Assembly (NCBI GenBank): GCA_030666765.1
Contig: DAOUXE010000024.1
Coordinates: forward strand, 1 to 9,170
Reading direction: 5' to 3'
Length of the DNA stretch: 9,170 bases
From: Methanosarcinales archaeon
GTDB lineage: Archaea; Halobacteriota; Methanosarcinia; Methanosarcinales; Methanogasteraceae
The translations under genes and the position numbers were made by a program. Every line of letters begins with the position of its first letter. Within the stretch, counting starts at the first letter, position 1. The notes under the pieces were generated by a model. That model saw nothing but the letters and a program-made list of their open reading frames with translations, was not told the origin of the DNA and did no database searches. Positions 1 to 6,057 of the stretch are shown here, piece after piece.

Positions 1-792
1 GGGATGTATGTGACTACAGGTTCACCGGTACGTCTCGGATTTGAGTTCGAGGGTGGTACGATCATTACCCTTGCCACCGATGATTCGCATGATCTGCTGC
101 GGCAGACGTTCGCGGATTATCCGGTGCTCGATGTGCGAGATTCAGGCGGACGCAGGTGGCTCAAGTTTGGTCCGATGAGTGAGGATACCCAGAATTCGCT
201 GACGGAGATGGTTAATACCGGTTATGAGTATGCAGCTCCTGAGATTAAGCAGGCCGGCGCACTATATGGGGCGTCCTTGCAGACACAGGCACTCAAGGCA
301 CTCGTGGTATCGTTCTGCCTGATGGCAGTGATAGTCCTTTTGATATTCCGGACATTCGTACCTTCTGTTGCAGTCGTGCTCTCTGCATTCTCGGATATCA
401 TGATCGCAGCCGCATTCATAGCGGTTGCAGGCATCGAACTCTCGCTCGGAACAGTCGCAGCCCTCCTGATGCTGATCGGCTATTCTGTGGACAGCGACAT
501 CCTTTTAACGACACGGCTTCTCAAACGGCGGGGCAATCTCGATGACAAGGTTACGAATGCGATGACTACAGGACTTACGATGACCGGAACAACACTTGCC
601 GCAATCACAGTCATGTATCTTGTCGCCACGTACTCGTACCTCATCATACCAGGGTTGCCACAGATCAGCATCATAAGCGACATCTCGATCGTGCTCCTGG
701 CCGGTCTATTCGCAGATCTTATGAATACCTGGATGCTTAATACGGGAATACTGAAATGGCATCTACAGAGAGCAAGGAGGCGAAGAGCATGA
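1..792 (+). CDS. secF: Protein-export membrane protein SecF, 5'-truncated by window edge
   Basis: SecF pairs with SecD in the cytoplasmic membrane and assists the SecYE channel in late steps of protein export. The frame is open from base 1, so the true start and the first membrane helix lie upstream; the ATG at position 4 is internal. Seen: the GFEFEGGT segment (about 12-18 counting from the ATG at 4), equivalent to the G-D-F-x-G-G-T motif that follows TM1 in SecF; a short periplasm-side P1-like domain; then five hydrophobic segments, including the conserved VDSDILL motif near residue 162 that carries the TM4 aspartate, followed by a basic loop (RLLKRRGN). The C-terminus is very basic (RARRRR). 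The stop TGA shares ATGA with the secD start, so the two are co-translated. The order secF before secD differs from the bacterial secD-secF order and fits archaea. Identity rests on motif recall, not a search. Confidence 0.93.
   Translation, partial: GMYVTTGSPVRLGFEFEGGTIITLATDDSHDLLRQTFADYPVLDVRDSGGRRWLKFGPMSEDTQNSLTEMVNTGYEYAAPEIKQAGALYGASLQTQALKALVVSFCLMAVIVLLIFRTFVPSVAVVLSAFSDIMIAAAFIAVAGIELSLGTVAALLMLIGYSVDSDILLTTRLLKRRGNLDDKVTNAMTTGLTMTGTTLAAITVMYLVATYSYLIIPGLPQISIISDISIVLLAGLFADLMNTWMLNTGILKWHLQRARRRRA
774..780 (+). promoter_or_regulatory. Shine-Dalgarno site that fixes the secD start
   Basis: AAGGAGG lies inside the end of secF, 8 bases before the ATG at 789. The alternative in-frame ATG at 756 has no such site before it. 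This favours 789 as the secD start, with the secF stop and secD start overlapping as ATGA (789-792), a layout typical of translational coupling. Confidence 0.85.
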
Positions 793-2429
793 ACTTGCAT
801 AAGGATTTCAGGGTAATCGTATTCATTCTTGCCATGCTAATCGCGCTTTTAGCTATTCATCCGGGTTATAATCCGGAGGAGGGGTTCACATCCCATCTGC
901 AATACGGACTCGATCTCGATGGTGGGACCTATCTGAAACTCCAGCTAGATGGAGTGATCGCAGGCATCGATGCTGATCCGGTGCATATCATCGAAAGCGA
1001 GTTTTCTGATGCGTTTGGAGCGGTCGAGATCGTTGACCACTCAGATACCGAGATCACATTCAGAACGGCAGAACCACCTGTAAAGGATGCGATAAGTGCG
1101 GTTGGTTATGGGGATGGGCGCATAAGAGATAATGAGGTCGCACTTGCCATAAACAAGCCGTACGTTATCCGGACTTACCTTTCAAAACATCTGACTTGCG
1201 AAGTGATGTATCTCGGCGGCGATATGTACGAGATCAGGTCAATGGTGAACGATAATGAATTATCAGATCTGCTCGCCGGTGTCAGCGGATCGATCAAGAA
1301 GGACATACAGGGCAATCTCGAATTTAAGGAGGAGGTGACAACAGATACCCAGGAGATGACAAAGAATGTATTAAACGAAAAATTAAACATCTGGGGTCTT
1401 AAGGAGATTCCGATCACCCCTGTCGGATCCAATGTTCTTATGGTTGACCTTGCCGGAATCGATCTCAGTACAGCGCGGGATCTCGTTACAACGCCTGGAA
1501 AGTTCGAGATTCGTGTCCGGACAACAAACAACACATCAGAGCACGTGCTATGGGGTGACTGCATCACCGCAGTGGACATACCGAAGATGCAGGACGGCTC
1601 ATGGGGCGTCGGTTTCACGTTGAATAGCAAAGGAGCGAGAGAATTTGGAGTCGCAGCGGTCAAATACGGTGCTGCTGATGACCCTGATGCGCATGAACTG
1701 ATCATGTTGCTCGATGATGATGAAGTCTATTCAGCACCACTCAACCCCAGGCTGGCAAGCGATCTCAACGGACTGTATGATCTATATGGTGTGGATGGAG
1801 ATTGGCCGTCTCGCGGTCTGGTTGCGAACACCGGCTCTGGTGACGAAGGAGAGATCGAGGCGAGGCAACTTCAGGTGCATCTCAGTGCAGGAGCGCTTCC
1901 TGTGCAGGTGACCGTGGTCAGTTCGGGACAGGTTCCGGCATCACTCGGTGCCCAGTTCAAGGAGCAGTCGCTGATCGCGGGTCTGTTTGCGCTGCTAACC
2001 GTCGCTCTCGTCATATTCTTAAGATACCGGCAGAAGAATATCTTAATCCCAATGATCGCAACCTCCGTAAGTGAGGTCTTCATGATCCTCGGGTTCGCCA
2101 CACTTATCGGATGGCAACTCAATCTGCCCGCGATTGCCGGAATTATTGCTGTTATCGGAACTGGAATCGACCATCTGGTAATCATCACCGATGAAGTACT
2201 TTATGAGGGAAAAATACCATCCATAAAGGTGTATTTAGCTCGCATAGGCAAGGCGTTTGCGATCATCTTCGCTGCCGCAGCGACAACGATCGTCGCAATG
2301 TCGCCGCTACTCTGGGTGGGATTCGGCGCGCTGAAAGGATTCGCGATCACCACCATAGTAGGTGTTTTAATCGGCGTTCTGATCGCAAGACCTGCGTACG
2401 GACGGGTGATTAGGGATATGCTAGAGTAA
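789..2429 (+). CDS. secD: Protein-export membrane protein SecD
   Basis: SecD is the large partner of SecF; the complex sits beside the SecYE translocon and is thought to help pull substrates across the membrane. The 546-residue protein has one N-terminal membrane helix (about 8-24), the diagnostic GLDLDGG motif (40-46), a long extracytoplasmic region with the TPGKFEIRVRT segment of the P1 domain, and a GSGDEGEIEA / LSAGALPV stretch just before the membrane part. Five C-terminal helices follow (about 394-412 onward to 532). The conserved membrane aspartate of TM4 is D461 in GTGIDHLVIITDE. Length and motifs match full-length archaeal SecD. The start at 789 was chosen over 756 because of a strong Shine-Dalgarno site and the ATGA overlap with secF. 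No yajC-like gene follows, as expected for an archaeon. No defect is visible. Confidence 0.95.
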   Translation: MNLHKDFRVIVFILAMLIALLAIHPGYNPEEGFTSHLQYGLDLDGGTYLKLQLDGVIAGIDADPVHIIESEFSDAFGAVEIVDHSDTEITFRTAEPPVKDAISAVGYGDGRIRDNEVALAINKPYVIRTYLSKHLTCEVMYLGGDMYEIRSMVNDNELSDLLAGVSGSIKKDIQGNLEFKEEVTTDTQEMTKNVLNEKLNIWGLKEIPITPVGSNVLMVDLAGIDLSTARDLVTTPGKFEIRVRTTNNTSEHVLWGDCITAVDIPKMQDGSWGVGFTLNSKGAREFGVAAVKYGAADDPDAHELIMLLDDDEVYSAPLNPRLASDLNGLYDLYGVDGDWPSRGLVANTGSGDEGEIEARQLQVHLSAGALPVQVTVVSSGQVPASLGAQFKEQSLIAGLFALLTVALVIFLRYRQKNILIPMIATSVSEVFMILGFATLIGWQLNLPAIAGIIAVIGTGIDHLVIITDEVLYEGKIPSIKVYLARIGKAFAIIFAAAATTIVAMSPLLWVGFGALKGFAITTIVGVLIGVLIARPAYGRVIRDMLE

Positions 2430-2432
2430 GCC

Positions 2433-2567
2433 ATGACAAAGAAGATCAACCACGGAGGACACGGAGATCACAGAGGGTTATTGTCTTTCTCTCTGCTTCT
2501 TCATGGTTTTCCGAACATACCAGAAGAGGATACAAAGTCTTGCGAGGCGATGGATCTGCTGGGTTAA
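2433..2567 (+). CDS. Possible small His/Gly-containing ORF, doubtful
   Basis: An ATG-initiated 44-codon frame begins 3 bases after the secD stop and starts MTKKINHGGHGDHRG. Its TAA is immediately followed by the GTG at 2568 that opens the recJ-like frame, and both are in the same frame. The His/Gly pattern comes from an intergenic repeat of the AACCACGGAGGACACGG type. Small ORFs of this kind are often spurious translations of the repeat. No Shine-Dalgarno site is seen. It is listed because nothing else occupies this stretch; it is more likely a repeat than a gene. Confidence 0.2.
   Translation: MTKKINHGGHGDHRGLLSFSLLLHGFPNIPEEDTKSCEAMDLLG
2448..2508. repeat. Imperfect inverted repeat, ACCACGGAGG-type intergenic element
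   Basis: The left arm begins AACCACGGAGGACACGGAGA and the right arm ends in ...TTCTTCATGGTT. The reverse complement of the right arm (AACCATGAAGAAGCAGAGAG) matches the left arm at many positions, keeping the AACCAYGRAGRA pattern and the GAGA core, with a short centre near 2477-2480. It resembles a widely scattered family of degenerate palindromic intergenic sequences built from (A)CCACGGAGGACACGGAG units. Family membership is from memory; the pairing is read directly. Confidence 0.55.
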
Positions 2568-2588
2568 GTGATTGCGACACGAGTAAAC

Positions 2589-3983
2589 ATGAGCGACTAC
2601 ATTTCAATGAAAGCGCGGGCTGATCTGTGCGCTGCTGCAATCAAAAAGCACGATCGGGTGCAAGTGGTATCACACATCGATGCCGACGGATTGACCGCCG
2701 CCGCGATCACATCCCGCGCACTGGACCGGTGCGGCATCGAACATGATGTCAAGTGCGTGAAGCAACTGGACCGGAAGGTTCTCGGAGATGTGGCTGATGC
2801 GAACGTCCCTACAATCTTTACGGATCTCGGGAGCGGAATGCTATCAGAGATGCCGCTTGACATCGAGATAGTCGTTGCTGACCATCACCAGATCGACCAC
2901 CGCCAGGTCGATCATCAGCACCTCCACCACCTAAATCCACATCTCTTCGGCATCGATGGCTCAACTGAGCTTAGCGGCGCGGGTTGTGCGTACATATTTG
3001 CACAGTCACTTGGCGAGAATCGTGATCTCGCGGATCTCGCGGTCGTTGGCGCTGTTGGGGACTTGCAGGCAAGAAAGTTCGGAAAACTGGTCGGATGCAA
3101 CAGGAAGATCCTTAGGAAGGGTGCGGATCATGGTGTCATCGGTTACAAGAGGGATCTTTCGCTTTTTGGGAAGCAGACCCGCCAGATGTACAAACTGCTC
3201 CAATACTCATCTGATCCGTATCTGCCCGGCCTCACAGGAAACGAGGGTGCGAGTATTGCGTTTTTGAAAAAGATTGGCATAAACTCATCAGGCGAGCGGT
3301 GGAAGCGGTGGATCGACCTTGACGAAGGTGAACAGCAGAAAGTTGTCTCATCGCTGGTTCAGTACTGTATCTCAAAGCGGATGTCGTCGTACCACATCCA
3401 GCGGCTGGTCACAGAGGGTTATACGCTTACCAGGGAGCGGGAAGGAACCGAGATGCGGGATGCGTCCGAATACTCAACCCTGTTAAACGCCACAGGCAGA
3501 TACGGTTCCGCGGATATTGGTCTTGCTGTCTGCCTCGGCGATCGTGACAAGGAACTTGCAAGAGCTAAAAAGAAGCTTAAAGAGCATCAAAAGAACCTTG
3601 CGAAAGGGCTTAACTTCGTCAAGGAACAGGGCATAACCGAACTTGACCACATACAGTACTTCGATGCAGGTAGTTCGATCAAGGACACGATCGTCGGCAT
3701 TGTTGCAGGCATGAGTCTGACAAACCACAGAAAGCGGGATATGCCGATGCTCGCATTCGCAGACAGCGACGAAGGTGTCAAAGTCTCTGCACGCGGCATG
3801 CAGGACCTTGTAAGAAGAGGGCTTAACCTTGCAGATGCGCTCGAAGCCTGTGCAGCAAAGGTCGGCGGCATGGGCGGCGGGCACAATATCGCAGCAGGCG
3901 CGACCATACCTGATGGCACGAAGGATGAGTTTCTTGAATTGATGGATGTGATGGTCGGAGAGCAAGTCGCTCCGGAGGGGTGA
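2589..3983 (+). CDS. Archaeal RecJ-like DHH/DHHA1 single-strand nuclease
   Basis: A DHH-superfamily phosphoesterase, related to bacterial RecJ, archaeal GAN and eukaryotic Cdc45; archaeal members degrade single-stranded DNA or RNA with Mn2+/Mg2+, and one paralogue joins the GINS-MCM replication complex. Seen (numbering from the ATG at 2589, 464 residues): motif I HIDADG (29-34), motif II aspartate in IFTDLGSG (D79), motif III VADHH (DHH 98-100), the LSGAGCAYIF segment, motif IV VGAVGDL (D158), and near the C-terminus the DHHA1 signature GGMGGGHNIAAGA (from 426). All metal-binding positions look intact. After DHH there is a short histidine-rich pentapeptide expansion (98-115). The in-frame GTG at 2568 would add seven residues; neither start has a clear Shine-Dalgarno site. 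Which paralogue this is (GAN, HAN-like or nanoRNase-like) cannot be told; it is not beside GINS genes here. Confidence 0.9.
   Translation: MSDYISMKARADLCAAAIKKHDRVQVVSHIDADGLTAAAITSRALDRCGIEHDVKCVKQLDRKVLGDVADANVPTIFTDLGSGMLSEMPLDIEIVVADHHQIDHRQVDHQHLHHLNPHLFGIDGSTELSGAGCAYIFAQSLGENRDLADLAVVGAVGDLQARKFGKLVGCNRKILRKGADHGVIGYKRDLSLFGKQTRQMYKLLQYSSDPYLPGLTGNEGASIAFLKKIGINSSGERWKRWIDLDEGEQQKVVSSLVQYCISKRMSSYHIQRLVTEGYTLTREREGTEMRDASEYSTLLNATGRYGSADIGLAVCLGDRDKELARAKKKLKEHQKNLAKGLNFVKEQGITELDHIQYFDAGSSIKDTIVGIVAGMSLTNHRKRDMPMLAFADSDEGVKVSARGMQDLVRRGLNLADALEACAAKVGGMGGGHNIAAGATIPDGTKDEFLELMDVMVGEQVAPEG
2880..2924 (+). repeat. Three-unit 15-base tandem repeat inside the nuclease gene
   Basis: Codons for DHHQI, DHRQV and DHQHL follow one another with a 15-base period, then HHL. 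The first unit contains the catalytic DHH. The units diverge at the base level (for example GACCATCACCAGATC against GACCACCGCCAGGTC), so this is an old or selected duplication, not a recent slippage product. Confidence 0.65.
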
Positions 3984-4120
3984 TGTGAAATGGGTGCGAC
4001 CTGCGGCGCAAGAGGGGTGTGATTTACGTGCATGTCGGGGCGAATACCCGAGACGGTGGATGTGGATACGCGAGTTACGTTGGAAGGCGGGGCGTGGGCA
4101 TAACCGAATGCAATCGACTG
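3984..4120. other. Spacer between recJ-like gene and toxin-antitoxin pair
   Basis: GC-rich spacer with no recognised RNA gene and no clear terminator. A 23-codon frame (4032-4103) encoding a peptide ending LEGGAWA is present; it has no Shine-Dalgarno site and is too short to call. The toxin-antitoxin promoter begins at the right-hand end. Confidence 0.4.
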
Positions 4121-4138
4121 CCAAAAACCATTATAACA
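4121..4138 (+). promoter_or_regulatory. Putative archaeal promoter of the vapBC-like pair
   Basis: A-rich CCAAAAACCA followed by TTATAACAC resembles a BRE plus TATA box. Transcription starting about 25 bases downstream would begin within a few bases of the ATG at 4161. No Shine-Dalgarno site precedes that ATG, so the antitoxin message is probably leaderless or nearly so. Confidence 0.5.
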
Positions 4139-4160
4139 CATTAAGCGCAAAAATGGCAAC

Positions 4161-4436
4161 ATGACTGCTATCGAGAATATACGGATAGAACTTCCGCAGG
4201 AACTATATAATGAGTTCAGAACCATCGTTGAAGATGAGGGAAAGTCTATTAAAGCAGCGGTAGTCGAAGCAATCAACGAGTGGAGGATGCGTCATGCAGC
4301 ATTTGATACTACTGATCCGCTTTTTGATTTTTCTAACGTGATCGAATCCGGAGGAAATGCTGCAACAGTGGATGAAATCACATATTTCGGAGAGGATACC
4401 AATCGAAACTGTTCATCGACACCTCGGCATTTGTAG
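4161..4436 (+). CDS. Ribbon-helix-helix antitoxin, VapB-like
   Basis: A 91-residue protein with the layout of a VapB/CopG-type antitoxin. The N-terminal strand NIRIELP is followed by two predicted helices (about 14-25 and 29-44, ending INEWRMRH), which together form a ribbon-helix-helix DNA-binding fold. A toxin-binding tail carrying DPLFDF then follows. By family knowledge such proteins neutralise the PIN RNase and repress their own operon. The stop TAG overlaps the downstream PIN frame by about 28 bases. The last ten or so residues (RNCSSTPRHL) are read from DNA that also encodes the conserved N-terminus of the toxin, so they are probably functionally free. Promoter spacing suggests a leaderless transcript. 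Class is well supported; the exact subfamily is not. Confidence 0.75.
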   Translation: MTAIENIRIELPQELYNEFRTIVEDEGKSIKAAVVEAINEWRMRHAAFDTTDPLFDFSNVIESGGNAATVDEITYFGEDTNRNCSSTPRHL

Positions 4437-4822
4437 CACGGCTGGACAAGAAAGATGCATGCCATGGTGCTGCAATCGACGTGTTCGGTGCGATTGCACG
4501 AGGGATGTATAAATATAACAGATTGTATACATCAAATTATGTGCTGGACGAATCAGTGACTCATATACTATACCGAAGAAAGAGACATGATCACGCCCTG
4601 CAGATGCTGGATTTGATCACAAATTCACGATACATAACCATGATCTGGGTCACTGATGATGCCCAAAACAGGGCTATTTCTCTGTTTAGAAAATACACGG
4701 ACCAGATACTTTCGATGACCGACTGTACGAGTGCTGTTTTGATGAACGATTATGAAATAGATACAATATTCACTTTCGATAGCGATTTCAGGGTGCTTGG
4801 ATTCAAAACAATTCCAGAGTGA
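4409..4822 (+). CDS. PIN-domain toxin, VapC-like, without a canonical start codon
   Basis: PIN-domain endoribonucleases of VapC type cleave tRNA, rRNA or mRNA and are held in check by the paired antitoxin. Numbered from the CTG at 4409 (137 residues), the four expected acidic residues are present: D4 in FIDTSAF, E48 in LDESV, D105 in SMTDCTSA and D124 in FTFDSDF, so catalysis looks intact. The first ATG/GTG/TTG in frame is the GTG at 4481, which lies after D4 and would give a protein lacking the first catalytic strand. The frame is open upstream to 4376. CTG at 4409 is one base from ATG and gives the usual short N-terminus before FIDTS. Either a CTG start is used, the start has been lost by mutation, or the assembly has an error. 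A weak GGAGAGG lies 13 bases before the CTG. Confidence 0.7.
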   Translation: MFIDTSAFVARLDKKDACHGAAIDVFGAIARGMYKYNRLYTSNYVLDESVTHILYRRKRHDHALQMLDLITNSRYITMIWVTDDAQNRAISLFRKYTDQILSMTDCTSAVLMNDYEIDTIFTFDSDFRVLGFKTIPE

Positions 4823-4976
4823 AGGAGAATAGGATTTATCCCTTTTTGTGGTTTTGGATGCTGGTGATGGTGTTCGGGCAGGCGAATGATGGGCGCAAGA
4901 AAACGAAGACAGACACTCACTCATATAGGTGGCGGCTGGGAACATAGAACTATGACTGGAGGATGTGAAGGGAGGG
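4823..4976. other. Spacer between toxin gene and alaX promoter
   Basis: A short T-rich stretch (CCCTTTTTGTGGTTTTGG, near 4839-4856) after the toxin stop could act as an archaeal oligo-T terminator, but there is no clear hairpin. No gene or RNA is recognised in the rest. Confidence 0.35.
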
Positions 4977-4985
4977 TATAAAAAG
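4977..4985 (+). promoter_or_regulatory. TATA box of alaX
   Basis: TATAAAAAG preceded by the purine-rich GAAGGGAGGG. A start about 25 bases downstream (near 5005) leaves a short leader that still contains GGGAGTGAT (5005-5013), a close match to the archaeal Shine-Dalgarno consensus GGAGGTGAT, 5 bases before the ATG at 5019. Confidence 0.6.
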
Positions 4986-5018
4986 AATTGAATTCCACAA
5001 TAGAGGGAGTGATGCGAA

Positions 5019-5729
5019 ATGGATGCACTGTACTTGAATGATTGTTATCTGTTGGAATTTGAAGCGACTGTCCAGAATGTCACCGATGATCGGTTCGTGA
5101 TCCTCGATAAGACCGCATTCTATCCCAATGCTGGCGGACAGCCGAACGATCTCGGTGTCCTGGTCCGGAATGGAAGCGAATACCCGGTAGTATATGTGCA
5201 AAAGACTGATGATCGGATCAGCCACGAGATCGCAGATCCCGGGCTTATGGTGGGCGATTCCGTCACCGGAAGGATCGACTGGGATCGAAGGCATCTCTTT
5301 ATGCGGTCGCACACCGCATGTCACGTCCTCTCCGCTGTGATCAACAAGGAGACCGGTGCGCTCATCACAGGGAACCAGATCGGAGAGGCAAGGACCCGGG
5401 TGGACTTCAGTCTGAAGGACTTTGACAGGTCGCAGATCAAGTCGTTTGAAGAGAAGACGAATGAAATCATCGATCAGGAGATTCCGGTGGAGACAAAGAC
5501 TCTTCCCGCAAAAAAGGCGCTTAAGATGCCGTCTATTGTGAAATTGAAGATGGATCTTCCCGAGATGGAAGAGATACGTATCATCGATATCGTGGGATTT
5601 GATGCGCAGGCATGTGGCGGCACGCATGTGCGGAACACCGGCGAGATCGGGAGGATCGAGGTTGTGAAGGCTGAGAATAAGGGGAAAAATAACAGACGGA
5701 TTTATTTCAAGTTGGGGGCGGTTGGTTGA
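5019..5729 (+). CDS. alaX: Alanyl-tRNA editing protein AlaX (AlaX-M type)
   Basis: A free-standing homologue of the alanyl-tRNA synthetase editing domain; it hydrolyses Ser-tRNA(Ala) (and in some members Gly-tRNA(Ala)) in the cytoplasm, preventing serine for alanine errors. The 236-residue length matches the medium AlaX class. Seen: the N-terminal glycine-rich motif FYPNAGGQPNDLG (GG at 39-40), which is typical of AlaX-M and AlaRS; the zinc-binding HTACH (H98, H102); and CGGTHV (C199, H203), completing the four ligands. Nothing is missing. The start at 5019 is supported by a Shine-Dalgarno site and a TATA box. The gene appears monocistronic: a T6 run (5732-5737) follows the stop, which may end the transcript. 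A long antisense open frame over this gene is a codon-bias shadow. Confidence 0.95.
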   Translation: MDALYLNDCYLLEFEATVQNVTDDRFVILDKTAFYPNAGGQPNDLGVLVRNGSEYPVVYVQKTDDRISHEIADPGLMVGDSVTGRIDWDRRHLFMRSHTACHVLSAVINKETGALITGNQIGEARTRVDFSLKDFDRSQIKSFEEKTNEIIDQEIPVETKTLPAKKALKMPSIVKLKMDLPEMEEIRIIDIVGFDAQACGGTHVRNTGEIGRIEVVKAENKGKNNRRIYFKLGAVG

Positions 5730-5731
5730 TC

Positions 5732-5737
5732 TTTTTT
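5732..5737 (+). terminator. Oligo-T run after alaX
   Basis: A T6 run beginning three bases after the alaX stop codon. Archaeal RNA polymerase can terminate at oligo-T tracts without a hairpin; none is evident here, so this is only a candidate. Confidence 0.35.
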
Positions 5738-5850
5738 AGACGCTGCCATTCCTTGACACCTGTAGAAATCTTGTGGAGGAATTTTAGAGGGATAAAGGTA
5801 AAATCATAAAAGTAATTAAGGACGAAGTTTCAAGGGAGTTTGGAGCGGAA

Positions 5851-6057
5851 ATGATAATGGAAATCGAATATTTCGGACATTATAATTACGAAGACGGGGA
5901 TCTTGATGTGATCGTTTATGTTGATGGAATTGATGAGCGCAAAGGTATCATGGCTGCGGAGATGCGCCTGTTTGATAGGTTCCTTGAGACGGATCTCAAT
6001 GTTCCACTTCGCATAGCAATAGCGAAGGAAAGGGTAGGCGAGGAGGCGGCGGCATGA
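5851..6057 (+). CDS. Small acidic protein of unknown function, coupled to the phosphoesterase gene
   Basis: Not recognised. The ATG at 5851 gives 68 residues, with GGAG five bases upstream. The composition is acidic with alternating hydrophobics (EDGDLDVIVYVDGI), then a helix-like segment (AAEMRLFDRFLE) and a strand-like NVPLRIAIAKERV. It has no signal peptide or membrane helix, so it should be cytosolic. The same frame is open upstream to 5788 and reads like protein (KVIKDEVSREFGAE). Extending to the ATA at 5806, which has AAAGG seven bases before it, would give 83 residues. The real start may therefore be a non-standard codon, or the 5' end may have been damaged. The stop overlaps the start of the exported phosphoesterase as ATGA, and the AGGAGG for that gene lies inside the last codons, so the two are translated together. 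A link in function is only inferred. Confidence 0.6.
   Translation: MIMEIEYFGHYNYEDGDLDVIVYVDGIDERKGIMAAEMRLFDRFLETDLNVPLRIAIAKERVGEEAAA
6040..6046 (+). promoter_or_regulatory. Shine-Dalgarno site of the phosphoesterase gene
   Basis: GAGGAGG, 7 bases before the ATG at 6054, lies within the final codons of the upstream small gene. It fixes the start of the phosphoesterase and supports translational coupling through the ATGA overlap. Confidence 0.75.

Noticed and set aside
756..788. Earlier ATG for secD at 756
   Set aside because: No Shine-Dalgarno site precedes it, while the ATG at 789 has AAGGAGG at ideal distance and the ATGA overlap with secF.
4032..4103. 23-codon frame ending LEGGAWA in the spacer before the toxin-antitoxin pair
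   Set aside because: It is too short and has no ribosome binding site or promoter; the protein-like look is not enough to call a gene.
4128..4156. CCATT...AATGG dyad around the antitoxin promoter as an operator
   Set aside because: Only five bases per arm with a 19-base gap and AT-rich surroundings; chance is a sufficient explanation.
3483..4276. Two long minus-strand frames (213 and 229 codons) over the 3' end of the nuclease gene
   Set aside because: They lie opposite a clearly coding gene and mostly mirror its codon bias; their translations show no recognisable domain and they overlap each other.
4950..5627. 225-codon minus-strand frame opposite alaX
   Set aside because: It is fully antisense to a gene with all catalytic and zinc motifs intact; the open frame follows from the codon usage of alaX.
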